From positions 1 through 64,000 of the forward strand of contig NZ_QMHP01000001.1 in NCBI RefSeq assembly GCF_003313335.1: a stretch of 64,000 nt of DNA, written 5' to 3'. Shown here piece after piece: positions 18,678 through 26,602 of the stretch. The stretch's first letter is position 1. Every line of letters starts with the position of its first letter. Under the pieces are notes generated by a model. That model was not told the DNA's origin and did no database searches. It was given only the letters and a program-made list of their open reading frames with translations. A program made the position numbers and the translations under genes. This stretch comes from Pedobacter zeaxanthinifaciens (GTDB lineage: Bacteria; Bacteroidota; Bacteroidia; Sphingobacteriales; Sphingobacteriaceae).

Positions 18678-19799
18678 TTATTTTGCCGCTAAGGCTGCGT
18701 CCAAATCAGCAATTAAATCATCAATATTTTCTAGTCCTACTGAAATTCGAATAAGGTTTTGTGGCGTTTTGCTAGTTGGTCCTTCAACCGAAGCTCGGTG
18801 CTCAATTAAACTTTCTACTCCGCCCAAACTTGTAGCCTGACTGAAAATTTTTACGCTATTTACTACTTTTCTTGCAGCGGCGGCATCACCTTTGGTTAAA
18901 ATGGAAAGCATACCTCCAAAGCCACGCATTTGCGCTTTGGCAATTTCGTGCTGCGGGTGGGAAACTAATCCAGGGTAGTAAACCGCTTCTATTTGAGGAT
19001 GATTTTTAAGATAATTGGCCAGTTTTTCGGCATTGCCACAATGTCCTTTGATACGATAGGCCAAAGTTTTAATGCTTCTAATCAGTAAAAAACAATCGAA
19101 AGCAGAAGGCACTGCGCCACCTGTTTCCTGTATATTTTTAACCTTTTCCCAAAACTCATTCTTTGCTGCAAAAGTTAACGCTCCACCCAATACATCACTA
19201 TGGCCGCCAATGTACTTAGTGGTTGAATGCATTACGATGTCAGCCCCTAATGCAATTGGATTTTGTAAAATAGGAGAGGCAAAAGTACTGTCTACGGCAA
19301 AAATCAGCCCGTGTTTTTTTGCGATTTTGGCAATTGCTTCAATATCACAAATTTTAAGCAAAGGGTTGGATGGCGTTTCTACCCAAATTAAGCTGGTATT
19401 TGGTTTAATGTACTGTGCTATGTTCTCGGTAACGGTTAAATCAATGAAGTCAAAAGTTAATGTTCCTTCAAAAATGGTCATTAACTGCTTTTTAAATCCC
19501 CAATACATGTCATCTGGAGCGATGATATGACTGCCCGGTTTTAAGGCCTGAAAAATGGCCATCCCTGCTGTATTTCCAGAAGAAAAGGCACAGCTGGTTT
19601 CGCCGCCTTCCAAGGCTGTAAGTACTTGTTCTAATGCTGTTCTGTTAGGATTGCTTACCCTACTATACATGTGACCACCTGGGTAGCCACCATCTTCGCC
19701 TCTAAAAAAAGTTGTAGATAAGTGTATAGGAGAGGTAACATCTCCGGTGGTAGCTTTTACTAGGTTTGCAGCGTGTATAGCGGTAGTTTCTGGGTTCAT
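18678..19799 (-). CDS. PLP-dependent trans-sulfuration enzyme (cystathionine gamma-synthase/lyase type)
   Basis: 373 aa, the usual length for the Cys/Met metabolism PLP family. Visible motifs: YSRVSNPNR near 45-53, SSGNTAG (phosphate-binding), DSTFASP near 170 and the PLP lysine in HSTTKYIGGHSD (Lys195). Family members make or break cystathionine or related thioethers; synthase, lyase and O-acetylhomoserine-type activities cannot be separated by eye. A possible -7 box for this strand (TACATTTG, 19826-19833) lies 27 bp before the start. No SAM riboswitch is visible upstream. Confidence 0.88.
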   Translation of the reverse strand: MNPETTAIHAANLVKATTGDVTSPIHLSTTFFRGEDGGYPGGHMYSRVSNPNRTALEQVLTALEGGETSCAFSSGNTAGMAIFQALKPGSHIIAPDDMYWGFKKQLMTIFEGTLTFDFIDLTVTENIAQYIKPNTSLIWVETPSNPLLKICDIEAIAKIAKKHGLIFAVDSTFASPILQNPIALGADIVMHSTTKYIGGHSDVLGGALTFAAKNEFWEKVKNIQETGGAVPSAFDCFLLIRSIKTLAYRIKGHCGNAEKLANYLKNHPQIEAVYYPGLVSHPQHEIAKAQMRGFGGMLSILTKGDAAAARKVVNSVKIFSQATSLGGVESLIEHRASVEGPTSKTPQNLIRISVGLENIDDLIADLDAALAAK

Positions 19800-19943
19800 T
19801 ATTTTTTATTTTACTGTTAGATAAACAAATGTATGGTAAAAGGTGTAATTATAGGATATTTGGCAAGATTTGTGCGAAGAGTTCACAAAAATTATACAAT
19901 TGGCGATACAGCCATCCTCATAATTAACATTAAAATTACGACA

Positions 19944-20435
19944 ATGAAAAAACTACTTTTAGCTATCGCTTTATTTTCGGCATCACTACTGGTGTTGGAA
20001 AGCTGCTCTCCAAAAACTTCAACTGGTGCCGCTGCTGTAAGAAGAGGCAATGTTACTGGCAACTGGATGTTAAACAATATCAGTTTCGAAGGTATTCCTG
20101 ATGTGGCTGTACGCTCATTTTTGGGTGAGAGCTCGTACAAATGTTTTGTAGGCAGTACTTGGAGCTTAACCAACAGCGGTAATGGTACGTACAATTTACC
20201 TGCTAGCGCTAACTGTGGTGCAAAATCGCAAAATATCTTTTGGTCTGTGAATAATGCCGATGGCACTTTCCAATTCAAAAAGCTATACGAAGGAGATAAA
20301 GCTAAAAACGTAACTGAAGGTTATCGAATGATGCTAACCAATGCTGACGATAACACGATGACCATTAAATCACCTATTGAATACAGCGGTAATACTGCTT
20401 ATGTAGTATTGAACTTTGTGAAATCTGTGAAATAA
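19944..20435 (+). CDS. Lipocalin-like lipoprotein
   Basis: 163 aa from the ATG at 19944, chosen because it begins a lipoprotein signal (MKKLLLAIALF ... LESC). A longer in-frame reading to 19833 is unlikely. The mature part begins GNVTGNWMLNNISFEG, a lipocalin-like opening, and is beta-rich (FWSVNNADGTFQFKKLYEG). Lipocalin-like lipoproteins are common in Bacteroidota and have unknown ligands. Stands alone, followed by a strong terminator. Confidence 0.78.
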   Translation: MKKLLLAIALFSASLLVLESCSPKTSTGAAAVRRGNVTGNWMLNNISFEGIPDVAVRSFLGESSYKCFVGSTWSLTNSGNGTYNLPASANCGAKSQNIFWSVNNADGTFQFKKLYEGDKAKNVTEGYRMMLTNADDNTMTIKSPIEYSGNTAYVVLNFVKSVK

Positions 20436-20458
20436 ACTCAGTTTAACAAATCATTTTT

Positions 20459-20490
20459 AAAGCCACGAATAAGCTTTCGTGGCTTTTTTA
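20459..20490 (+). terminator. Terminator behind the lipocalin-like gene
   Basis: AAAGCCACGAA (20459-20469) pairs with TTCGTGGCTTT (20476-20486) around a six-base loop, followed by TTTT. The perfect 11-bp stem lies 24 bases after the stop. Confidence 0.9.
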
Positions 20491-20593
20491 GTATAAATAC
20501 TTGCTTTGTTGCGTATTTGTTCCTGAAAATCAATTATTAGGAACTTTTCTTTTTACCATTCGTTCAGCATAATATCATTTAAAAGGAAAAGCT

Positions 20594-21478
20594 ATGAATG
20601 AACAACAATATCCAAAAGATTTATTTCCGGCACCACCGTTTGATACACCGAAGCAGCAGCATCCAGGTACCGAAGCACTCATGAACCCAAAGGCAGATCA
20701 TGGTGAAGATAGCTATGTAGGGTATCGTCGGTTTGAGGACAAGAAAGTAATAATTACGGGTGGAGATTCGGGTATTGGTAGGGCAGTGGCTATTGCTTTT
20801 GCCAGGGAAGGGGCCGATGTGCTCATCAGCTACCTATCGGATGAAGAGGATGAAGATGCTGAGACTACTGCTAATTATGTAAGGGAAGCTGGTAGAAAGG
20901 CCGTTTTGGTTAAAGGCGACCTGACCAGCGAAGATCATTGCAAGGCAGTAGTAAACAAAGCAGTTGAAGCATTTGGAAAAATAGATGTGTTAATCAACAA
21001 TGCCGCTTTTCATATCAGTCGCAAAACCATTGAAGATATTCCAACGGAAGAATGGGATTATACCTTTGATACTAACGTTAGAGCTATTTTTCATTTGTGC
21101 AAAGCGGCAATACCTCATATGCCAAAGGGCAGTAGCATTGTAAATACTACTTCTGTAACCGGATTTGAACCTTCTGACGACTTATTGCCGTACTCCGCAA
21201 CAAAGGGAGCAATAATCAACTTTACATCTAACTTAAGCCAAATTTTACTGAAACAAGGCAAAGGAATTAGGGTAAATGCGGTAGCTCCAGGCCCAGTATG
21301 GACGCCCTTGATTCCTGCTACCAAGTTCAACGTAGAAAATTTTGGAAAAAATACGGCTATGGAGCGCCCTGGTCAGCCTGTAGAAATTGCTCCTGCTTTT
21401 TTGTTTTTGGCATCTGCCGAGGCAAGCTATATTTCAGGTGCAGTATTGCCTGTAACCGGCGGCCGTATCACTATTTAA
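20594..21478 (+). CDS. SDR-family oxidoreductase (YghA-like, with N-terminal extension)
   Basis: 294 aa. A 45-residue extension (Pro/Gln-rich, typical of YghA and glucose/ribitol dehydrogenase-like SDRs) precedes the Rossmann domain. Motifs: TGGDSGIG cofactor loop, NNAAF, catalytic Ser in NTTSVTG, YSATK active-site Tyr/Lys, and PGPVWTPL. NADP-dependent reduction of aldehydes or sugars is likely. An AAAAGGA stretch eight bases before the ATG may act as ribosome binding site. It overlaps the convergent CinA gene by eight bases at the 3' end. Relatives often belong to stress regulons, which fits the next region. Confidence 0.88.
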   Translation: MNEQQYPKDLFPAPPFDTPKQQHPGTEALMNPKADHGEDSYVGYRRFEDKKVIITGGDSGIGRAVAIAFAREGADVLISYLSDEEDEDAETTANYVREAGRKAVLVKGDLTSEDHCKAVVNKAVEAFGKIDVLINNAAFHISRKTIEDIPTEEWDYTFDTNVRAIFHLCKAAIPHMPKGSSIVNTTSVTGFEPSDDLLPYSATKGAIINFTSNLSQILLKQGKGIRVNAVAPGPVWTPLIPATKFNVENFGKNTAMERPGQPVEIAPAFLFLASAEASYISGAVLPVTGGRITI

Positions 21479-21962
21479 TTCCTTCTAGGTAAGAAAGTAC
21501 CTCGGTAACCACTTGCAGTGCATAATCTTTTTGCGCTTCGGCTGCCGAGGTTTCTTTACTGTGTAGCTTGTAGCTATGAACAACCTTGCCATTGAGTGCT
21601 ATGGCCATGTAAGCATGCAACTCCTCCACACCTTTTTCTGGTACCGGGCTGGCATAGCCTGTAATTGCTATCCCCATTTTACTGTTAAAGCTTTTAGCTA
21701 CTTCTAAGGCCATTATTTGCGCTGTATTTTTAGATACGCAGTTGCATCTAGCGGCATCAGTATAATCTAAATTTAAATGTTTTACCTTCTGTCCAATATT
21801 ATAAGTGGTAATTCCACCGTTAAATATGTCGAGTGCGCTTGGCATTTGGCTCAGTAAAAACTGAAGATATCCAGCGGTTACGCTTTCGGCAGCCGCAATT
21901 GAAATTGATTCGTTTTTGCAGCGTTTGCTAAGTTCATCAAGGGTTAGTTCAGTAATGTTCAT
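21471..21962 (-). CDS. CinA C-terminal domain protein (nicotinamide-nucleotide amidase type)
   Basis: 163 aa from the ATG at 21962; a TTG six bases upstream is an alternative. This is the amidohydrolase domain alone, without the N-terminal molybdopterin-binding-like domain of full CinA. Visible motifs: AAAESVTAG near residue 25 with the catalytic-site Ser, GGITTYN, and GIAITGYASPVPEK. The domain deamidates nicotinamide mononucleotide to nicotinate mononucleotide in pyridine nucleotide recycling. Usual domain length is about 160 aa. Confidence 0.85.
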   Translation of the reverse strand: MNITELTLDELSKRCKNESISIAAAESVTAGYLQFLLSQMPSALDIFNGGITTYNIGQKVKHLNLDYTDAARCNCVSKNTAQIMALEVAKSFNSKMGIAITGYASPVPEKGVEELHAYMAIALNGKVVHSYKLHSKETSAAEAQKDYALQVVTEVLSYLEGIK

Positions 21963-22150
21963 ATGCAAAAAACATATTTATAATTGTGTTTGTTTTTTGT
22001 TCGATACTGAAATAACTCGTTTTAAAACAAGTATTTATACTTAACTTTTGAGTATTAATATCCTTTTAATGACAGATATGTTGTCAGATATTAGATTTAC
22101 TAAATCATCGCTTTTAGGAATTGTTAATGTTTGATTTATAATGTTTTATT

Positions 22151-22687
22151 ATGGTGAGTTCAACAAATTCTAACGCTTCTATTGAAAATAAAAACAATGT
22201 ACTAGTCGGCGATTGCCGCTCGTTAATTGAAGGGTTGAAATTGGTTTATGACGCTGAGCAACAGTGGCTAACCGTATTGCCAATTATCCAATTAGCAGTA
22301 GGCAGTGATGATTTGTTGGATTTGTTGGAGAAATTCCAAAAAGACGAAAAAGAACATTTAGCTCGCTTTGAAAGCATGTTTGAACTACTACAGGTTGAAA
22401 TAGCTGGTAGCGATAATAAAGACATGGAATACCTAATTGATGAGTGTTACGATATTATTGATGTTACCCCACGCCATAGTTTCATTAGGGATGCTGGTTT
22501 AATTGTTGGTATGCAACAGGCACAGCAATATCAAATTACAGCGCTTACGTCGCTTTTAGCGCAGGCCTTGGAATTGAATCAGGAAAAAATAGTGAACTTG
22601 CTTAAAATTATTATTCATAGTAAACAACTTGAGGAAGAGCAGTTGGCAATGGCTGATGCTGGTACCATGCTTGATGAAATTGTGTAA
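22151..22687 (+). CDS. DUF892 (YciE/YciF-like) ferritin-like protein
   Basis: 178 aa, all helical. The N-terminal pattern SLIEGLKLVYDAEQQWL and the EKFQKDEKEHLARFESMFELL block match DUF892, a ferritin-like four-helix family. Carboxylates and His for a di-iron site are present, though I cannot verify each. Members are induced by osmotic or stationary-phase stress. A paralogue lies at 29806-30318. It precedes a PAS-kinase/regulator pair by 130 bp in the same direction. Confidence 0.75.
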   Translation: MVSSTNSNASIENKNNVLVGDCRSLIEGLKLVYDAEQQWLTVLPIIQLAVGSDDLLDLLEKFQKDEKEHLARFESMFELLQVEIAGSDNKDMEYLIDECYDIIDVTPRHSFIRDAGLIVGMQQAQQYQITALTSLLAQALELNQEKIVNLLKIIIHSKQLEEEQLAMADAGTMLDEIV

Positions 22688-22816
22688 TTTCTCCATTAAC
22701 ACAGGATAAATTCCCGCGTTTTATCTTTTAAAAGCAATTGAGCGCCTACAAAATCACTCCTTTAATGATTATAATAATTATGGCTATATTTAGGCTCTCA
22801 ATTGCAATTAGCGCTT

Positions 22817-23935
22817 ATGCATAAAGAAAATGATTTACAGGTGGTAGAAAGCCCGTCTAGCAAGATATTGATTGAAGATTTCGAACTAGATGCGGTAATT
22901 TTTTCGAAAATTGCGGATGCCGTGCCTGATATGATTTACGTAACTGACGTTCAGCAAATGCGTAAAATTTATACCAATGCAGCCATACATAACTTGTTTG
23001 GACTCAATCAACAACAAATAGAGGAGTTAGGTTTGCGTTTTTTTGAAAGGACCATCCATCCGGCAGATCAGGAAATGTACTTTAAAAGTTTAGATAGACT
23101 CAAATACTTGAACGATAACGACCTAGATGAACTTACTTACCGTGTAATTGACCTGCATGGCAAAACACATTGGATAGCCACCAGAAGAAAGCTGTTGAAG
23201 CGTGATGTGTTTGGTCTTCCGCTGCAAATTATTGGAATTTCTCAAAATATTACGCCGCAGATTGAGCTGGAGCAAGATAAGCAACGCTTGATTGATGAAA
23301 AGGCAAAAGCGGAACTAGTACAGCAGCAACTTATATTTAAAGCAATTATTGATGCGCAAGAGGAAGAACGTAGAAATATTGCTGAAAATTTGCACAATGA
23401 AATTGGTCAACTGCTGTTTGCTGCCCAACTTAAATTAGGCAACGAGGATACAGAAAGTAGGGCGCTGTTGCAAAAGGCCATTAAAAAAGTTAGAGAGGTT
23501 TCTTTTGAGCTTACGCCTGTATTATTATCAGACATGGGACTCGAAGAAGCTTTGAAAGATTTGTTGGAAAGAAAACTTGATCCTCAGCACATCTCATTTA
23601 ACTTAAGTTTCACCATTAACGAATTCCGTTTGAATAGAAATTTGGAGGTAATTGTGTACCGCATTATACAGGAGCTTTTAAATAACACCGTAAAACATGC
23701 AAAAGCAACCCATGTAAATGTGTTAATTATGCAAAAGGACGACCAGCTTTATGTAAGTAAAACCGATAATGGCCTGGGTATGGACAAAAATATTTTATCG
23801 GATACTAAAAAGGGCTTCGGTTTAAAAAGTATTGTGAACAGAATTAGGATTTTAAATGGTGTTTTCGAAATTTTTTCGACGCCAAATAAAGGAACCAAAG
23901 TTTTAATGAATATCCCTCTAAATGGCGCAGAATAG
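22817..23935 (+). CDS. PAS-domain sensor histidine kinase (HisKA_3-like, cytoplasmic)
   Basis: 372 aa from the ATG at 22817; an upstream TTG (22802) adds only five residues. PAS domain at about 30-150 (PDMIYVTDVQQM, HPADQEMYF, PLQIIGISQNITP), coiled coil, then DAQEEERRNIAENLHNEIGQ with His193, and an HATPase domain with DNGLGM and KGFGLKSIVNR. No membrane segment. Its last 14 bases overlap the LuxR-type regulator gene, so the two are coupled and are cognate partners. Paralogue of the kinases at 7276 and 32703. Confidence 0.88.
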   Translation: MHKENDLQVVESPSSKILIEDFELDAVIFSKIADAVPDMIYVTDVQQMRKIYTNAAIHNLFGLNQQQIEELGLRFFERTIHPADQEMYFKSLDRLKYLNDNDLDELTYRVIDLHGKTHWIATRRKLLKRDVFGLPLQIIGISQNITPQIELEQDKQRLIDEKAKAELVQQQLIFKAIIDAQEEERRNIAENLHNEIGQLLFAAQLKLGNEDTESRALLQKAIKKVREVSFELTPVLLSDMGLEEALKDLLERKLDPQHISFNLSFTINEFRLNRNLEVIVYRIIQELLNNTVKHAKATHVNVLIMQKDDQLYVSKTDNGLGMDKNILSDTKKGFGLKSIVNRIRILNGVFEIFSTPNKGTKVLMNIPLNGAE

Positions 23936-24614
23936 TACTAAACAAATTAATATTTTATTGGTTGATGACCATCACTTAGTGCGAGATGGAATTAAATCTT
24001 TATTAGCCAAATACCCAAATTTTAATGTTATTGGCGAAGCTGCCGATGGCTTAGAAGCTTTAGAAATTATAACACATGGCGAACATCATGTAGATTTAAT
24101 TCTGGCTGATATCAACATGCCCAACATGGGAGGTTTAGAACTGTGCAAAAAAGTAAATGAGGTATTTCCTGCCATACGGGTGCTGATTTTATCAATGCTT
24201 GATCACGAAAAGTACATTTCCCAAGCACTACAAGCCGGAGCTAAGGGTTATTTGCTTAAAAGTGTTAACGAAGAGGAGCTGGTGTTTGCCATCAGGCAAG
24301 TAATTTACAATTCATTTTATATCTGTACCGAGCTTAGCTACCATTTATTAGGAAAGTTGTTGTTGGGGACTAAAATCGTAAGTAGGCCGCAAAATAACGT
24401 TCCAAAAGTGGAGTTTTCATCAAGGGAGGTTGAAATTTTAGCGCTAATTGCCGAAGGTTATACCAATTTGGAAATTGCAGACAAGTTATTTACCAGTAAA
24501 AGAACGGTGGAAGGGCATCGCCTGCAAATGATTAATAAAACTGGTGTGAAAAACACGGCAGCGTTAATTAAGTATTGTATTGTTAACGGTGTGCTTCATT
24601 ACCAAATGGACTAA
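23922..24614 (+). CDS. NarL/LuxR-family response regulator
   Basis: 230 aa. Receiver at about 8-130 with the DD pair (VDDHHLVRDG), phospho-acceptor Asp63 (LILADINMP) and Lys in YLLKSVNE. The LuxR domain runs from about 165 (FSSREVEILALIAEGYTNLEIA ... KRTVEGHR). The start lies inside the kinase gene, so expression is coupled. It closely resembles the regulator at 36511, down to the ADINMP and EGYTNLE/EGLTNLE segments, so the two arose by duplication. It overlaps the small gene on the other strand by four bases. Confidence 0.9.
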   Translation: MAQNSTKQINILLVDDHHLVRDGIKSLLAKYPNFNVIGEAADGLEALEIITHGEHHVDLILADINMPNMGGLELCKKVNEVFPAIRVLILSMLDHEKYISQALQAGAKGYLLKSVNEEELVFAIRQVIYNSFYICTELSYHLLGKLLLGTKIVSRPQNNVPKVEFSSREVEILALIAEGYTNLEIADKLFTSKRTVEGHRLQMINKTGVKNTAALIKYCIVNGVLHYQMD

Positions 24615-24856
24615 GGCGGCGTTACCTGTTTTGCTATTTCCTGTCCTATTTGTTCTACGGCTTCTTTAGGTAAGTCGCCCCAAAGTTGTTCCCAGCCGCC
24701 ATAAGTTTCTTTACGCACCTGACTGATTTCGCTTTCCCCAATTAAACAGGAATAGTAAGGCACACCATCAGAGGTTTCCAAACCGATAACTTTGATGTGT
24801 TTTTTCTGTTGATCTATTTCGGCAATGATGTAAAATTCTTTGTTTGATGATTCCAT
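24611..24856 (-). CDS. Small unrecognised soluble protein
   Basis: 81 aa, charged, no signal or membrane segment. It reads as a two- or three-strand sheet (EFYIIAEIDQQKKHIKVIGLE) followed by a Trp-rich stretch (YGGWEQLWGDLP) and a helix. No family recognised. Convergent with the regulator gene and 200 bp before the GH130 gene on the other strand. Moderately confident it is a real gene, since its amino-acid composition is protein-like. Confidence 0.5.
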   Translation of the reverse strand: MESSNKEFYIIAEIDQQKKHIKVIGLETSDGVPYYSCLIGESEISQVRKETYGGWEQLWGDLPKEAVEQIGQEIAKQVTPP

Positions 24857-25056
24857 GTTGCTTTCTTTTAAAACGGTAAAGCTATTTTGACCTAGCTATT
24901 TTAATACAATTGAATGTTCAATCTGATACAATAAATCATCCTGAATCACATTATCTTTATAAGTAACAGTTCATCACATTTTTGGTTTACCCAGAGTTGA
25001 GCTATTTGCAAACATCTTCCTTTTAAAAGTGTTATTTTCTAAAATCAAATTCAATT

Positions 25057-26535
25057 ATGAGGATTACAGTTTCCAGAAAACCCGTAAAAGTATATCCAGA
25101 TCCGAGCAGAGTAATAGCGAGATTTTTTTATAATGGCGATGAAAGAGCCAAAGATGTGATATCGAAGGTGATGAGCCTTAACGAACGCCAAGTATTTGAA
25201 ATTGTGTCGCCTTTATTGCAGGAATTTTCTAAACGACATCGGAATATCACTAGGGTGTTTTTACGTCATTGCAAAAAGGTACAATGGCTAATTGAGGAGA
25301 TGGGCTATGCTTATGATGAAATGGATGAGTTTGTGAAATACCTGATAGGTTCATACTTTACCCATGAATATTCCATCGAGTCGGCAGCGTTTTTTAACCC
25401 GTCCATTATAGAAGACCCCGATCAAACCAACTTGGTGGAAGGCGAAAAACGAGTGATTATTAGTTTTAGAGCAGTAGGTGAGGGCCATATTTCTTCTGTT
25501 GTATTTAGAAGGGCCTTGATTGATGCGCACAACAATATTCAAGTGTTGCCTGCCGGCATTTACATTGATGAAGCTGATGTAGTGAAGAATGCCATTTATA
25601 ACAAAAGCCTGTTCCTTAAAAAAGCAGAAGATGCTGGCGTATCTGCAGAGGTTATTTCCAACATCAACCAGCATTTGGGCGATAAATTTGACTATACGCA
25701 ATTGCGGAGGTTGGTAATAGATGAGAAGGAAAAACAACAGGAGGATGCAGATCAGTTAGCCTATGATAGGATTTTGTGGCTATCAGATACTTATCACGAG
25801 ATTTGTTTCTCAAAGGACACCGATATTTCAGATCGCGTAATTTTTCCAATTTCGGAATTTGAGCGTAAAGGGATTGAAGATGCCAGGTTTGTTCGTTTTA
25901 CAAAAGAAGATGGCAGCATCACTTACTATGCTACTTACACTGCTTTTGATGGCGCATTTATTATTCCTAAGCTAATGCAAACAGACGACTTCTACGATTT
26001 TAAGGTGAGTCCGCTGCATGGCAAAGGAGCACAGAACAAAAACTTAGCGCTGTTCCCTAAAAAAATTAAAGGTAAATATGCGATGATGTCGAGAATTGAC
26101 GGATGGAACAATTACCTGATGTATTCGGACAAAATTACAGTTTGGGAAGAACCAATTAAATTACAGCAGCCACTTTACCCTTGGGAGTTTATTCAAATTG
26201 GAAATTGCGGCTCACCCATCGAAACAGAAGCTGGCTGGTTAATTATTACGCATGGCGTTGGTCCAATGCGGAGATATTGCTTAGGTGCCAGTTTGCTTGA
26301 CTTGAACGATCCATCCATAGAAATTGGTAGGTTACATGAGCCGCTGCTAGTTCCAAACCCCGATGAAAGAGAAGGTTATGTGCCAAATGTATTGTACTCT
26401 TGTGGTTCAATTATCCACAACGGCGAGTTGATTATTCCTTACGGTTTGTCAGATTATTGCTCATCGTTTGCTACAGTAAACTTAAACCGTTTGCTAGAGC
26501 GCATTATGGAAACCAATAACGGAAGTTCGGTTTAG
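25057..26535 (+). CDS. Glycoside hydrolase family 130 protein (mannoside phosphorylase-type)
   Basis: 492 aa. Residues 1-130 are a helical extension; the five-bladed propeller follows. The GH130 signature is GIEDARFVRF, and the nearby GNCGSPIETEAGWL, IITHGVG and SYGLSDYCSS-type segments also fit. Known GH130 enzymes phosphorolyse or hydrolyse beta-mannosides (mannosyl-glucose, beta-1,4- or beta-1,2-mannooligosaccharides). No signal peptide, so it acts in the cytoplasm. It is convergent with a GT4-type gene, sharing one bidirectional terminator. The exact linkage cannot be read from sequence. Confidence 0.85.
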   Translation: MRITVSRKPVKVYPDPSRVIARFFYNGDERAKDVISKVMSLNERQVFEIVSPLLQEFSKRHRNITRVFLRHCKKVQWLIEEMGYAYDEMDEFVKYLIGSYFTHEYSIESAAFFNPSIIEDPDQTNLVEGEKRVIISFRAVGEGHISSVVFRRALIDAHNNIQVLPAGIYIDEADVVKNAIYNKSLFLKKAEDAGVSAEVISNINQHLGDKFDYTQLRRLVIDEKEKQQEDADQLAYDRILWLSDTYHEICFSKDTDISDRVIFPISEFERKGIEDARFVRFTKEDGSITYYATYTAFDGAFIIPKLMQTDDFYDFKVSPLHGKGAQNKNLALFPKKIKGKYAMMSRIDGWNNYLMYSDKITVWEEPIKLQQPLYPWEFIQIGNCGSPIETEAGWLIITHGVGPMRRYCLGASLLDLNDPSIEIGRLHEPLLVPNPDEREGYVPNVLYSCGSIIHNGELIIPYGLSDYCSSFATVNLNRLLERIMETNNGSSV

Positions 26536-26550
26536 TGGAACTTTACTGCA

Positions 26551-26590
26551 AAAAATAAGTCCCGAATTAAAAACTCGGGACTTTCTTATT
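26551..26590. terminator. Bidirectional terminator between GH130 and GT4 genes
   Basis: AAGTCCCGA (26557-26565) pairs with TCGGGACTT (26575-26583) around a nine-base loop. A-rich sequence on the left and T-rich sequence on the right let it serve both convergent genes. Confidence 0.8.
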
Positions 26591-26602
26591 TAACGCCTCA
26601 CG

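Noticed and set aside
19833..19943. Extended N-terminus of the lipocalin-like protein
   Set aside because: It would place a charged stretch before the lipoprotein signal that starts at 19944.
19800..19943. SAM riboswitch in front of the trans-sulfuration gene
   Set aside because: No SAM-box motifs or pairing were found on the minus strand.
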